Notes under the pieces: model-generated | The model's input: the letters and a program-made list of their open reading frames with translations, nothing else | Database searches by the model: none | What the model was told of the DNA's origin: nothing | Made by a program: the position numbers and the translations under genes | In this document: positions 24,447-32,855 of the stretch, in pieces | How positions within the stretch are numbered: position 1 is the first letter of the stretch | How the letters are laid out: every line of letters starts with the position of its first letter | Assembly (NCBI RefSeq): GCF_905480005.1 | Contig: NZ_CAJQOO010000127.1 | Span: 1 to 44,956, forward strand | Direction of reading: 5' to 3' | DNA length: 44,956 bases | Source: an uncultured Maricaulis sp. | Lineage (GTDB): Bacteria; Pseudomonadota; Alphaproteobacteria; Caulobacterales; Maricaulaceae

Positions 24447-24848
24447 ATGCCGTCACAGGCGATGACATCGCTTGAGATGATGAGACGCGTGTCAGCGGAC
24501 GCGGTGCGAGGCGCCGCGGCCGACCTGACCGCGCGTCAATTTGCGCTGCTTCTGGCCATCTTCATGAAACCGGGCCCGCATGCCATTCGCGATCTTGCGC
24601 GCCAGCTCGACCTGCCCAAGCCAGCGGTCACACGGGCGCTGGACGTGCTCGAACGCCAGGGCTTTGTCAGGCGCAAGCGGGACCGCGCCGACAAGCGGGA
24701 TGTTTCGGTGCATCGCACTGTAAAGGGGGCGGTTTTCCTGTACGATTACGGCGAAACCGTCGCTCATCGTGCCGAGGAAACGCGTACATGTCCCAGCTGG
24801 ATCCCCGCCTCACAGCCGCCCGCCCGGACCTCGCATCCGCTGAATTGA
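24447..24848 (+). CDS. MarR-family transcriptional regulator
   Basis: A 133-residue DNA-binding protein. The winged helix covers about residues 28-100: LTARQFALLLAIF, IRDLARQLDLPKPAVTRALDVLERQGFVRRKRDRADKRDVSV. The recognition helix (KPAVTRALDVLERQG) and wing (KRDRADKRD) are clear. ATG 24447 follows GGAG seven bases upstream. The last 20 residues are Pro-rich and overlap the NlpC/P60 gene by 61 bases in another frame, so this tail may not be functional. Lying between a peptidase and a cell-wall hydrolase, it may control them; the ligand is unknown. Confidence 0.85.
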   Translation: MPSQAMTSLEMMRRVSADAVRGAAADLTARQFALLLAIFMKPGPHAIRDLARQLDLPKPAVTRALDVLERQGFVRRKRDRADKRDVSVHRTVKGAVFLYDYGETVAHRAEETRTCPSWIPASQPPARTSHPLN

Positions 24849-25639
24849 AGGGCCAGGTCGAGGCAGAGCGCTTCGTCGAGCCGGTCGATCACCAGGCGAT
24901 CTGTGCTGCGGTGCCGATCCGCAAGGCGCCTGACCCGTCTGCCGCCATGGATGACCAATTGCTGGCCGGTGATGTCTTTGCCGTGCTCGAACAGCGCGAG
25001 GGCTGGGCCTGGGGGCAATCGCGGGCCGATGGTTATGTCGGCTGGGTCGAGATGGCCTGTCTGTCGCCGGACCTGCGGCCCGTCGATCGCAAGGTCACCG
25101 TCCTGCGCACCTATGCCTTCTCAGAGCCCAGCATCAAGTCGGTGCCCAATCACCTGCTCAGCCTGAATGCCGGTTTCGCGGCGGGGCGCCGCGAGGGGCG
25201 CTTTGTCGAGGCTGTCGGTCTGGGTTGGGTGATCGAGGCGCATGCGGCACCGCTGGAGGCAATGGCCGGTGATTTCGTCGCGGTCGCCGAAGCCTTCCTC
25301 GGAGCCCCTTATCTGTGGGGGGGCAAGGAGAGCCTGGGGCTGGATTGCTCCGGCCTGGTCCAGATGTCGCTGCAGGCATCCGGTCAGGCGATCGGGCGGG
25401 ACGCCGATCAGCAGGAGGCCGCGCTCAAGGCCGTCTGGCGTGACGTGACAGACAATCCGGAGCGTGAGCGCGGGGATGTCGTCTTCTGGCCCGGCCATGT
25501 CGGGATCATGACCGATAGCGAGCATTTCCTGCACGCCAATGCCTCGACGATGGATGTGACGCTGGAACCCTTCGCCGAAGCCGAGGCGCGCATACGGGCG
25601 GCGGAGAATCCTGTTCGGGCCATCTATCGGCAGCCCTGA
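24788..25639 (+). CDS. NlpC/P60 peptidoglycan endopeptidase with SH3 domain
   Basis: A 283-residue cysteine peptidase likely cutting peptidoglycan stem peptides. SH3-type segments occupy about residues 38-150 (QREGWAWGQSRADGYVGWVE). The NlpC/P60 domain runs from about 160, with Cys187 in LGLDCSGLVQ, His237 in WPGHVGIM and His249 in FLHANAS. No signal peptide is visible, which is common for this alphaproteobacterial form, so it may act on recycled muropeptides in the cytoplasm (inference). The start ATG lies within the MarR gene, 61 bases before that gene's stop. Confidence 0.9.
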   Translation: MSQLDPRLTAARPDLASAELKGQVEAERFVEPVDHQAICAAVPIRKAPDPSAAMDDQLLAGDVFAVLEQREGWAWGQSRADGYVGWVEMACLSPDLRPVDRKVTVLRTYAFSEPSIKSVPNHLLSLNAGFAAGRREGRFVEAVGLGWVIEAHAAPLEAMAGDFVAVAEAFLGAPYLWGGKESLGLDCSGLVQMSLQASGQAIGRDADQQEAALKAVWRDVTDNPERERGDVVFWPGHVGIMTDSEHFLHANASTMDVTLEPFAEAEARIRAAENPVRAIYRQP

Positions 25640-25660
25640 TCGGCACGCGCAAAACCCGCT

Positions 25661-25696
25661 GACAAAGAAAGATCCCCGGACAAAGAAAAAGCCCCG
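25661..25696. repeat. Tandem 18-bp repeat at the cytochrome c terminator
   Basis: GACAAAGAAAGATCCCCG (25661-25678) is followed immediately by GACAAAGAAAAAGCCCCG (25679-25696), 16 of 18 identical. The second unit contributes the U-tract and part of the stem of the leftward terminator, so the terminator end appears duplicated. Confidence 0.75.
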
Positions 25697-25713
25697 GACG
25701 ATGTCCGGGGCTT
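25684..25713 (-). terminator. Intrinsic terminator of the cytochrome c gene
   Basis: On the minus strand AAGCCCCGGAC (25713-25703) pairs with GTCCGGGGCTT (25699-25689) around a three-base loop, followed by TTTCTTTG. It begins 24 bases past the cytochrome stop. The plus strand ends in only two T after the stem, so it mainly works leftward. Confidence 0.88.
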
Positions 25714-25737
25714 GATCATGTCGCGATGGCGAAAGGG

Positions 25738-26403
25738 CTATTCGCCGCCTTCGGTGTCCTGCTGGGCTTGTTCAGCCATGTCGTCAGCGGCTTCGTCCAT
25801 GCTGCCCATGGCGTCTTCCACGGCTTCGGCCGGGGCGTCGACCGGCAAGGGGGCCGGAAGCGGCATCGGATTGTCCGACAGGGAGCGCATATAGGCGATC
25901 AGCTCGAGGCGGGTGTCGTCATTGCCGAGACCGCGGTAGGACATCGCCGTTCCGGACGCATAGCCGGACGGGTTCTCGATGAAGGCGTCGAGCGCTTCAT
26001 AGGTCCAGGCACCATCCAGGGATTGCAGCGCTGCGGAGTAGCTGAAGCCGTCGCGCGAGGCGATGTCTGTTCCGACAACACCCCAGAGGTTCGGGCCAAC
26101 GCCATCGGCGCCACCTTGATCAAAGCTGTGGCAAGCGGCGCAGCGGCGGGCTGCGCGTTCGCCGGCACCGATATCAGCGGCAGCCAGAACCAGACCGTAA
26201 TCGGTCGGGCCTTCGACGATCACTTCGGTGGTCGCGCCAGCGCCGATCGCGGCCCAGTCAACCGGGTAAGCGGTGTTCTCGGCCGTCAGCTCATGCGCAG
26301 CGTGGGAAGGAACCAGCATATGCCCCAGTTCCATGATCGCCAGGACCGCCAATACTGTTGCCAGCACGACGCCGGCAACCTTGTTCCAGAAGAGTTCGCC
26401 CAT
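25738..26403 (-). CDS. Membrane-anchored cytochrome c (CycM/c552-like)
   Basis: A 221-residue protein with an uncleaved N-terminal helix (VAGVVLATVLAVLAIMELG, about residues 9-27). It has one class I cytochrome c domain: heme site CAACH at 88-92 followed by VGPNLWGVVG, and an axial-Met region near GTAMSYRGLGND. The C-terminal 45 residues are acidic and low-complexity. Such anchored cytochromes carry electrons from the bc1 complex to terminal oxidases in alphaproteobacteria. ATG 26403 is preceded by GGGGG; a TTG six codons upstream is less likely. It lies 146 bases downstream of nudC. Confidence 0.9.
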   Translation of the reverse strand: MGELFWNKVAGVVLATVLAVLAIMELGHMLVPSHAAHELTAENTAYPVDWAAIGAGATTEVIVEGPTDYGLVLAAADIGAGERAARRCAACHSFDQGGADGVGPNLWGVVGTDIASRDGFSYSAALQSLDGAWTYEALDAFIENPSGYASGTAMSYRGLGNDDTRLELIAYMRSLSDNPMPLPAPLPVDAPAEAVEDAMGSMDEAADDMAEQAQQDTEGGE

Positions 26404-26549
26404 GGACGCCCCCAAATTCAATCAGGTTGAAAATCGATCCGTGTTTGGCACGCACCGCGCCATCAGGCAACACCGCAACGCGCTCAGATACTGCGGTAAC
26501 ACGACGCACGGGCGAAACCCGTCCGGTTTGGCGGTCTGCCATCGGCTGG

Positions 26550-27470
26550 CTAGATCGCCTCGTCGGCCCAGAGTTCGGCCAGTCGGCGGGCAATGGCGAT
26601 GGAGGGCGGCATGGCCGCGTCGGGATGGCGCCCGGCCAGCATGTCGCGCACCTCGTCGCGGCTGAACCAGCGGGCCTGTTCCAGCTCGTGCGGATCGATG
26701 GTCACCGTGGCATCCAGAATGGGCGCGACGAGGCCGATCATCAACGAGGAGGGGAAGGGCCAGGGTTGCCCCATCACATAGCGGATGCCGGCAATGTCGG
26801 CCTTGACGCCCGCCTCTTCCTCGAGTTCGCGGGCGCAGGCTTCTTCCAGTGTCTCGGCGGGTTCCACAAAGCCGGCCAGGGCCGACCACATGCCTTCCGG
26901 CCAGGCTTCCTGGCGACCGAGAAGGCAGCGGTCTCCGTCCACGGCCAGCATGATCACGACCGGGTCGACGCGCGGATAGTGTTCGCTTTCGCAGCTGTCA
27001 CAGACCCGGCGCGCGCCGCCCGACTTCACACGGGTTGCTGCGCCGCAGGTCGCGCAAAAGCCATGGCGACCGTGCCAGGCATGCAGGGCCTTGGCCTGGG
27101 CGTAGATCGCCGCCTCATCCTGGCTCAGGGCCATCGCGGCCTGGCGCGCGGGCAGAATTTCGGCATCCAGCGGCAATTGGTCGGCACTGGCCAGGGTGAC
27201 CGCGAAACACGGACTGCCCTTGTAGTGACCCAGGAAGAGCGCGGTGGACATGTCTGCCTGTGGCGCGATCTCGGTGCGGCGGAACCAGTATAGCGCCGTG
27301 CCGCCTTGCAGGGCCGGGTCGCCGTCCAGCGTGACCAGCCACCAGCCGTCATCACCGGTCAGCAGATCCGACAGGGCCGCCTCATCGCGTCTCAGCAGGT
27401 CGCCACGGTCCAGCGGGGATCCGGCAAACACCAGCGGGTCACGGCCGGCGAGGATGGAGCGATCATTCAT
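26550..27470 (-). CDS. nudC: NAD(H) pyrophosphatase / RNA decapping hydrolase NudC
   Basis: A 306-residue Nudix enzyme that splits NADH to NMNH and AMP and can remove NAD caps from RNA. It has a zinc ribbon with four cysteines (FCATCG and VCDSCE, about residues 135-158), the Nudix box GFVEPAETLEEACARELEEEAGV, and the NudC-specific SQPWPFP-type element, here GQPWPFPSSLMIG. ATG 27470 is chosen since homologous sequence starts there. An upstream extension in the same frame overlaps the divergent promoter region and is not credible. It is divergent from the 79-residue gene. Confidence 0.92.
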   Translation of the reverse strand: MNDRSILAGRDPLVFAGSPLDRGDLLRRDEAALSDLLTGDDGWWLVTLDGDPALQGGTALYWFRRTEIAPQADMSTALFLGHYKGSPCFAVTLASADQLPLDAEILPARQAAMALSQDEAAIYAQAKALHAWHGRHGFCATCGAATRVKSGGARRVCDSCESEHYPRVDPVVIMLAVDGDRCLLGRQEAWPEGMWSALAGFVEPAETLEEACARELEEEAGVKADIAGIRYVMGQPWPFPSSLMIGLVAPILDATVTIDPHELEQARWFSRDEVRDMLAGRHPDAAMPPSIAIARRLAELWADEAI

Positions 27471-27615
27471 GGGCAATATCCGAACGCGGTGTGGTCTGGG
27501 TGCAGGCATAGATACGTTTGACCAGGCCTTCAACATGGCGTGCGTCCGGACGGCTGATGTCCGCCTCTTGCTTTTGAGAATGAGTCGCAATTATATGGGT
27601 GCAGGAGGTATCGAT

Positions 27616-27855
27616 ATGGCTTGTAATTTTCATGGCAATGCCCGCGACGTGGCCGCGGCACCCGAAGCGGCGGCCCACGCCCGGATCGCGGTCAGTGACT
27701 GGCTCGAAACCCAGGCCCGGGTGATCGGATACTGGCGTGATGTCCTGGTCGCGGCGGGCGGAAATCTGGCCCTGATCGAGGCCCTCGACGATCATGCCCG
27801 CTTCCTCGCCGCGGCTTCGCATCGGGGCGAGGGCGATTTCCTGCAGACCCAATGA
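27616..27855 (+). CDS. Small conserved-looking protein of unknown function (79 aa)
   Basis: A 79-residue protein, mostly helical, with two cores: AAAHARIAVSDWLETQARVIGYWRDV and NLALIEALDDHARFLAAASHRG. I do not recognise the family. The start is well supported: AGGAGG lies six bases before ATG 27616. Three upstream in-frame ATG codons lack such a site. It lies between nudC (divergent) and the SRP RNA; its stop is about ten bases before the SRP promoter. Confidence 0.7.
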   Translation: MACNFHGNARDVAAAPEAAAHARIAVSDWLETQARVIGYWRDVLVAAGGNLALIEALDDHARFLAAASHRGEGDFLQTQ

Positions 27856-27864
27856 CGCCACGCC

Positions 27865-27893
27865 TTGCACGCCAGCCTCAGGCACGCGATATA
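27865..27893 (+). promoter_or_regulatory. Promoter of the SRP RNA gene
   Basis: TTGCAC (27865-27870) and GATATA (27888-27893) are separated by 17 bases. A start six or seven bases downstream would fall at the predicted RNA 5' end (27898-27900). The fit between spacing and RNA end supports it. Confidence 0.5.
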
Positions 27894-27897
27894 GGGG

Positions 27898-27996
27898 GCG
27901 GAAGATCGGCGGTGGACGAGCGCCTCGCCAACCCGGTCAGATCCGGAAGGAAGCAGCCGTAACGAGTTTTGCTCGGGTCGCTGTCCGGTCTTCCAC
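27898..27996 (+). ncRNA. ffs: Small signal recognition particle RNA (4.5S RNA)
   Basis: Contains the nearly invariant domain IV core GGTCAGATCCGGAAGGAAGC (27935-27954), which binds the protein Ffh and supports co-translational targeting. The outer stem pairs GGAAGATCGG (27900-27909) with CCGGTCTTCC (27985-27994), ten pairs with one G-U, and ACCCG pairs with CGGGT nearer the loop. Size about 99 bases is normal for the bacterial small type; exact ends are estimated. The location just before dnaX is conserved in related bacteria. Confidence 0.93.
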
Positions 27997-28062
27997 TTTA
28001 CTCCGCCCCGCAGGCTCCGGCGACGGACGGCGGCCCTGGAACACCCGACCCGATGAGCTGTC

Positions 28063-29859
28063 ATGGATGATACGCCGCTCCCGACTGATGCCGACGGAGC
28101 GGGCGACGTCCTGATGCCCGGGCTCGATCTGCCCACGGACGGCCCGACACCGGGCTACCAGGTCCTGGCGCGCAAATATCGCCCGCACACCTTTGAAGAC
28201 CTGATCGGCCAGGACGCCATGGTGCGGACCCTGACCAATGCCTTTGCCGCCGGCCGCATCGCGCACGCCTACATGCTCACCGGCGTTCGCGGCGTCGGCA
28301 AGACCACCACCGCGCGGCTGATCGCCCGCGCGTTGAACTTCCAGACCGACGAGATTGATGCGCCGTCGATGACACTGGGCGAAACCGGCCGTCATTGTGA
28401 GGCCATCGCCCGCTCGGCCCATGTCGATGTCATGGAGATGGATGCCGCATCGCGGACCGGTGTCGGCGATATCCGCGAAATCCTCGAAGGCGTCCGCTAT
28501 GCCCCGGTCTCGGCGCGCTACAAGGTCTACATCATTGATGAGGTCCACATGCTCTCGACCTCGGCCTTCAACGCCTTGTTGAAGACGCTCGAGGAACCGC
28601 CGGAGCATGCCAAATTCATTTTCGCGACGACGGAGATCCGCAAAGTCCCGGTGACGGTGTTGTCGCGTTGCCAGCGTTTTGACCTCAAGCGGATTGATCG
28701 CGAAGTCCTGACAGATCATCTCGAGCGCATTTGCGGGCTCGAAAAAGCCTCGGTCGAGCGCGATGGCCTGTCCCTGATTGCCCGCGCCGCCGAGGGCTCG
28801 GTGCGTGATGCGCTCTCCCTGCTGGACCAGGCCATTGTCCAGGGCAGCGAGGCCGATGGCCCGGTCAGCGCGCCGCAAATTCGCGACATGCTGGGCCTGG
28901 CGGACCGGGCCCGCGTGCTCGACCTGCTCGAACAGACCCTGACCGGCAAGACGGCTGATGCCCTCGCCGAGCTGGAATCCCTGCATGATGCCGGCGGCGA
29001 CCCCGTCGTGATCACGCGTGACCTGCTGGACTATGTCCATGCCACGGCGCGCGTGAAGGCGGCCGGTCCCGAGGCTGATCTGGGCGAGGCTGCCGACACG
29101 GTGGCCCGGATCGTCACCCTCGCCGAAAGCCTGTCCCTGGGGCAGCTGACCCGGATGTGGAAAATACTCCTGACAGGTCTTGATGATGTCCGCGCTGCGC
29201 CTGATGCGCTGGCGGCGGCCGAGATGACGGTTCTGCGCCTGGCCTCGGCCGCGGCCCTGCCCCCGCCAGAGGACGCGGCCCGATTGCTCGCCGGCATGCC
29301 GCGCGCATCCGGTCCGACGGAGGCGCCGGGAAAGCCTGAGCCGGCCGCCGCGCCGGCCGAGCCGGCGGCTGCCGAACCGGTTACACACCATCGCGCCCTC
29401 AACGCGCCGGAAGCCGCCAGCTCTGTCGAGCAGGATGCGCCGGCCATTTCCGGTCCCCAGACCTGGGAAGCGCTGATGGCGATGCTGCGCGAGAAGCGCG
29501 ATATTGCCCTGCAATCGGACATGGAACGCCATGTCCGTCCGGCCGCCTTCAAGCCAGGCTCATTCAGCTTCCAGCCCCTTGAGGACGCCCCGCGCGACCT
29601 CGCCCAGCGCCTGTCGCGCCGCCTTCTGGAATGGACCGGTGAACGCTGGATGATCCTGGCGGATGCGGGTCTGAAGGGCGGCGAGACCTGGCATGAGCGC
29701 AAGCAGCGGCTGAAAGCCGAACGCCTCGAGGCGGCGCGTCATGACCCGGCGGTCACCGAAGCCCTGCGGCTCTTCCCCGGCGCCGAGATCGTCGCCGTGC
29801 GCGACCCGGAGCCGCGCGATGACACAAACAACACGGAAACAACGGAGAAACGCGCATGA
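28063..29859 (+). CDS. dnaX: DNA polymerase III tau/gamma subunit
   Basis: Clamp-loader ATPase that also links the polymerases. It is 598 residues. Walker A GVRGVGKTT (74-82), DEVH (159-162), the SRC-like motif near VTVLSRCQRFDLK and the sensor regions are present. The four zinc cysteines of E. coli DnaX are absent and replaced by MTLGETGRHCEAIARS (one Cys left), as is usual in alphaproteobacteria. Residues about 395-460 are Pro/Ala-rich, followed by the tau-like C-terminal domain. No A-rich slippery sequence for gamma production was noticed. The ATGA overlap with ybaB (29856-29859) and the closeness to recR form the standard operon. Confidence 0.95.
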   Translation: MDDTPLPTDADGAGDVLMPGLDLPTDGPTPGYQVLARKYRPHTFEDLIGQDAMVRTLTNAFAAGRIAHAYMLTGVRGVGKTTTARLIARALNFQTDEIDAPSMTLGETGRHCEAIARSAHVDVMEMDAASRTGVGDIREILEGVRYAPVSARYKVYIIDEVHMLSTSAFNALLKTLEEPPEHAKFIFATTEIRKVPVTVLSRCQRFDLKRIDREVLTDHLERICGLEKASVERDGLSLIARAAEGSVRDALSLLDQAIVQGSEADGPVSAPQIRDMLGLADRARVLDLLEQTLTGKTADALAELESLHDAGGDPVVITRDLLDYVHATARVKAAGPEADLGEAADTVARIVTLAESLSLGQLTRMWKILLTGLDDVRAAPDALAAAEMTVLRLASAAALPPPEDAARLLAGMPRASGPTEAPGKPEPAAAPAEPAAAEPVTHHRALNAPEAASSVEQDAPAISGPQTWEALMAMLREKRDIALQSDMERHVRPAAFKPGSFSFQPLEDAPRDLAQRLSRRLLEWTGERWMILADAGLKGGETWHERKQRLKAERLEAARHDPAVTEALRLFPGAEIVAVRDPEPRDDTNNTETTEKRA

Positions 29860-30179
29860 AGGACCTGATGGGCCTGATGAAGCAGGCGCAGGCCATGCAG
29901 GAGAAGATGACCGAGGCCCAGGCCCGGCTCGACGAGACGCAGGTTGTCGGAGAGGCTGGCGCCGGCCTGGTCAAGGTCGTGCTGACCGCCAAGGGCGACA
30001 TGATCTCGGTTGATCTCGACAAGAGCATCATGGATCCGGAGGAGCCGGAAATCCTCGAGGATCTGCTCAAGGCCGCCCATGCCGACGCCCGTCGCAAGGG
30101 CGAGGCCGCACAGCAGGAAGTCCTGAAGGACGCTGCCGGTGGCCTGCAATTGCCGCCCGGCATGCAGATGCCCTTCTAG
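29856..30179 (+). CDS. ybaB: YbaB/EbfC family nucleoid-associated protein
   Basis: A 107-residue dimeric DNA-binding protein. The N-terminal helix has the typical Met/Gln pattern ([18 protein letters not shown]) and the beta core has [27 protein letters not shown]. It ends in a Gly/Pro/Met tail (PPGMQMPF). It starts inside dnaX and is 14 bases before recR, matching the dnaX-ybaB-recR arrangement found across bacteria. The family affects nucleoid structure and gene expression; the exact role is unclear. Confidence 0.94.
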   Translation: MKDLMGLMKQAQAMQEKMTEAQARLDETQVVGEAGAGLVKVVLTAKGDMISVDLDKSIMDPEEPEILEDLLKAAHADARRKGEAAQQEVLKDAAGGLQLPPGMQMPF

Positions 30180-30193
30180 CGCCCGGCCCGCTG

Positions 30194-30799
30194 ATGAAAT
30201 CCGCCTCCGCCGGCCCCGAGATCGAAAGACTGATTACCCTGCTGGCCAAGTTGCCGGGCCTCGGCCCGCGCTCGGCGCGGCGGGCGGCCCTGCACCTGCT
30301 CGGCAAGAAGGACGCATTGATGCGCCCACTCGCCGATGCGCTGGCCGATGCCGCGGACAAGATCCGCGCGTGCGCCGAGTGCGGCAATCTCGATGTCGCA
30401 GACCCGTGCACGGTCTGTGCGGCCCCCAACCGGCTCGAGAACGCCATATGTGTCGTCGAGACAGTGGGTGATCTTTGGGCGCTGGAACGGGCCGGCGCAT
30501 TCAAGGGCCGCTATCATGTCCTTGGCGGCGTGCTGTCGGCGCTGGATGGGGTGCGTCCGGAAGACCTCAATATCGCCAAGCTGGTCGAACGGGCTGCGCG
30601 CGAGGAGGTCAGCGAGATCGTCCTCGCCCTCAATGCCACGGTCGATGGCCAGACGACGGCGCATTATCTCGCCGACCGGATGACGGATTGTTCTGTCTCC
30701 ATCACTTCACTGGCGCGTGGCGTCCCGGTCGGTGGCGAGCTTGACTATCTTGATGACGGCACCCTGGCCGCCGCCTTTCGCAGCCGCTCAAGCGTCTGA
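30194..30799 (+). CDS. recR: Recombination mediator protein RecR
   Basis: A 201-residue protein that, with RecO and RecF, loads RecA at gaps. An N-terminal helix-hairpin-helix segment ([18 protein letters not shown]) is followed by the four-cysteine zinc finger ([16 protein letters not shown]), a Toprim domain ([19 protein letters not shown]) and a C-terminal Walker-B-like segment ([31 protein letters not shown]). Length and motif order are standard. Third gene of the dnaX operon. Confidence 0.96.
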   Translation: MKSASAGPEIERLITLLAKLPGLGPRSARRAALHLLGKKDALMRPLADALADAADKIRACAECGNLDVADPCTVCAAPNRLENAICVVETVGDLWALERAGAFKGRYHVLGGVLSALDGVRPEDLNIAKLVERAAREEVSEIVLALNATVDGQTTAHYLADRMTDCSVSITSLARGVPVGGELDYLDDGTLAAAFRSRSSV

Positions 30800-30879
30800 A
30801 TACGCTGACTATTGCCGATTTCCCCTGTTCAAGGGACAAAATCGATCTACCCTCTTCCAGGCTTTCGGAGGAGAGGGGC

Positions 30880-31608
30880 GTGGACACAGCACCGGATCAT
30901 TCGAATTTGGACATGCCGCCGGACCGGGTGACACGTCGCGCCTTTATCCTGTTTTTCTGCGTCGGCCTGTTCATGGTCTCCCTCGTGCTCGCGGCCATCA
31001 CGGCCGTCAAGATCCAGGCTTTCCATTTCGGGCCGCTGACAGTTCTTGTGCCGGCCGGCACCATCGCCTTCGGTCTGACCTATCTGGCAACGGATGTGAT
31101 CTCGGAAGTCTGGGGCCGCGGCTATGCGCTCTGCGTCGTCTTCTCGGGCCTGCTGATGCGCTTCCTGATCCTCATCCTGCTGCTCTATGCGATGCATGCC
31201 GAGGATGTGATCCCCTTCATCACGGTCGGCGGGAACTGGACAGAGACCCAGCAGGCGGCATTCGTCGAGGTTTTCTCGTCCGGCAATCGCACGAATTTCG
31301 CCGGCATGGTCGCTTTCGGCGTCAGCGCGCTGGCAGATGTCCTGATCTTCCATCATTTGCGTCAAAGGGATGCCGGCAAGAACCGGCTCTGGCTGCGCAA
31401 TAATATCTCGACCATGGTGTCGCAGACGGTCAACAGCGCCATCTTCATCTCGGTCGCCTTTGCCGGCGTCCAGACCTGGTCGGTGATTGGCAGCCTGATC
31501 CTCGGCCAGGTGATCGTGAAGCTGTCGGTGGCTGCCTTTGACACGCCGATCGTCTATCTTTTGCGCAATATCGCAGAAGGACGGAAACTGACCGATCTTC
31601 GCGGCTAG
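30880..31608 (+). CDS. yhhQ: VUT/YhhQ-type queuosine precursor transporter
   Basis: A 242-residue membrane protein of the VUT (DUF165) family, with about six helices. It shows YLATDVISEVWGR near residue 70, with acidic residues within a helix, and the C-terminal NSAIFISVAFAG and FDTPIVYLLRNI. YhhQ imports queuosine precursors (preQ0/preQ1) for tRNA modification; here that is inferred from family. The start is GTG 30880 because GGAGGAG lies eight bases upstream; an ATG 11 codons later lacks such a site. No preQ1 riboswitch was recognised in the 80-base leader. Convergent with the sugar dehydrogenase gene. Confidence 0.88.
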   Translation: MDTAPDHSNLDMPPDRVTRRAFILFFCVGLFMVSLVLAAITAVKIQAFHFGPLTVLVPAGTIAFGLTYLATDVISEVWGRGYALCVVFSGLLMRFLILILLLYAMHAEDVIPFITVGGNWTETQQAAFVEVFSSGNRTNFAGMVAFGVSALADVLIFHHLRQRDAGKNRLWLRNNISTMVSQTVNSAIFISVAFAGVQTWSVIGSLILGQVIVKLSVAAFDTPIVYLLRNIAEGRKLTDLRG

Positions 31609-31624
31609 TCCGGAGCGGGCCTGG

Positions 31625-32752
31625 TCAGGGAATGACGGGGGTTAGGCGCAACAGGGCACCATCGCGATCATCGGTCAGCAGGTAGAGATAGCCGTCTGCG
31701 CCGTTGGCCACATCGCGAATACGAGCGCCGAAATCGTCCAGCAGGCTTTCCGTCGCGATGATGCGGTCCCCCTCGATTTCCAGCCGCACCAGCCGCTCAC
31801 TGACGAGTCCGCCGACGAAGGCGTCTCCCTGCCAGTTCTCGAAGGCGTCGCCAGTATAGAAGGCGAGGCCTGACGGGGCGATGGACGGGTCCCAATACCA
31901 GACCGGCTGTTCCAGGCCCTCGCCATGGGTGGCGTCCGAGATCGGCGTGCCGTCGTAATTCATGCCATAGGTGACCAGCGGCCAGCCATAATTGCGCCCG
32001 GGATTGATCAGATTGATCTCGTCGCCGCCACGCGGGCCATGTTCGTGCGCCCAGACCGAACCGGTTTGCGGATTGAGGGCGATGCCCTGGACATTGCGGT
32101 GACCATAGGAATGGATTTCCGGCAGGGCGCCGCTCAGGGACACGAAGGCATTGTCGAAGGGCACGCTGCCATCCTCATTGAGGCGAATAATCGTCCCGAG
32201 ATGATTGCCGAGATTCTGGGCCTCCTGGCGATAGAGCCCGCCTTCCCCGAGGGTCAGCAATAAAGTCCCGTCCGCCAGGAAGATGACGCGGCCGCCAAAA
32301 TGCATGCCGCGATCCTTGTCGACATTCACACGAAACAGGGTCTCAACCGCCTCGAGTTCGGTCGCATCGGCGTTCAGTCGACCGCGGGCGAGGGCCGTGT
32401 GATTGCGATCGCCGCGCCCGGCGCTGTAGGCGAAATAGAGCAGCCGGTTGGTCTCGAAATCCGGATGCACAGCGAGGCCGAGAAGGCCGCCCTGACGAAT
32501 GGCCAATATGTCCGGGAGGCCGGTGATGTCCGCTTCGCGCAGCGCGCCGTCCTCGATCAGGCGCAGCCGGCCGGGCCGTTCGGACACCAGCATATTGCCG
32601 TCCGGCATGACGGCGATCGACCACGGATATTCCAGCCCGTCAGCAACGGTCTCGACGATGAAGTCGGCCTGCTGCGTCTCGAATATGGGATCTTGCGCCT
32701 CACCCGGCGCGGTCAGGGCAATCATGGCGGCCAGCGCTGCGAAGACGCGCAT
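31625..32752 (-). CDS. PQQ-dependent sugar dehydrogenase (YliI-like, periplasmic)
   Basis: A 375-residue secreted beta-propeller of the soluble aldose sugar dehydrogenase family (PQQ cofactor). The signal peptide MRVFAALAAMIALTAPGEAQ is followed by GLEYPWSIAVMPDGNMLVSERPGRL, RQGGLLGLAVHPDF, SYGHRNVQGIALNPQTG, WAHEHGPRGGDEINLI and NYGWPLVTYG, all typical. It would oxidise sugars outside the inner membrane; substrate unknown. ATG 32752 is preferred since AGAGGG lies nine bases upstream; ATG 32773 gives seven more residues. Divergent from nothing; it converges with the YhhQ gene. Confidence 0.9.
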   Translation of the reverse strand: MRVFAALAAMIALTAPGEAQDPIFETQQADFIVETVADGLEYPWSIAVMPDGNMLVSERPGRLRLIEDGALREADITGLPDILAIRQGGLLGLAVHPDFETNRLLYFAYSAGRGDRNHTALARGRLNADATELEAVETLFRVNVDKDRGMHFGGRVIFLADGTLLLTLGEGGLYRQEAQNLGNHLGTIIRLNEDGSVPFDNAFVSLSGALPEIHSYGHRNVQGIALNPQTGSVWAHEHGPRGGDEINLINPGRNYGWPLVTYGMNYDGTPISDATHGEGLEQPVWYWDPSIAPSGLAFYTGDAFENWQGDAFVGGLVSERLVRLEIEGDRIIATESLLDDFGARIRDVANGADGYLYLLTDDRDGALLRLTPVIP

Positions 32753-32855
32753 CGTGTTATTCCCTCTCTTCATCGGGACCGAACACGAGACTAGCGCACT
32801 TGCGCGCCGACGGCAGGGGCGACGGCATCAAAACCTGCAGATTCAGGAAACATCG

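Noticed and set aside
27937-29532. 531-codon open frame antisense to dnaX reaching into the SRP RNA
   Set aside because: It would run through the SRP RNA and a conserved ATPase; no start site; artefact of GC bias.
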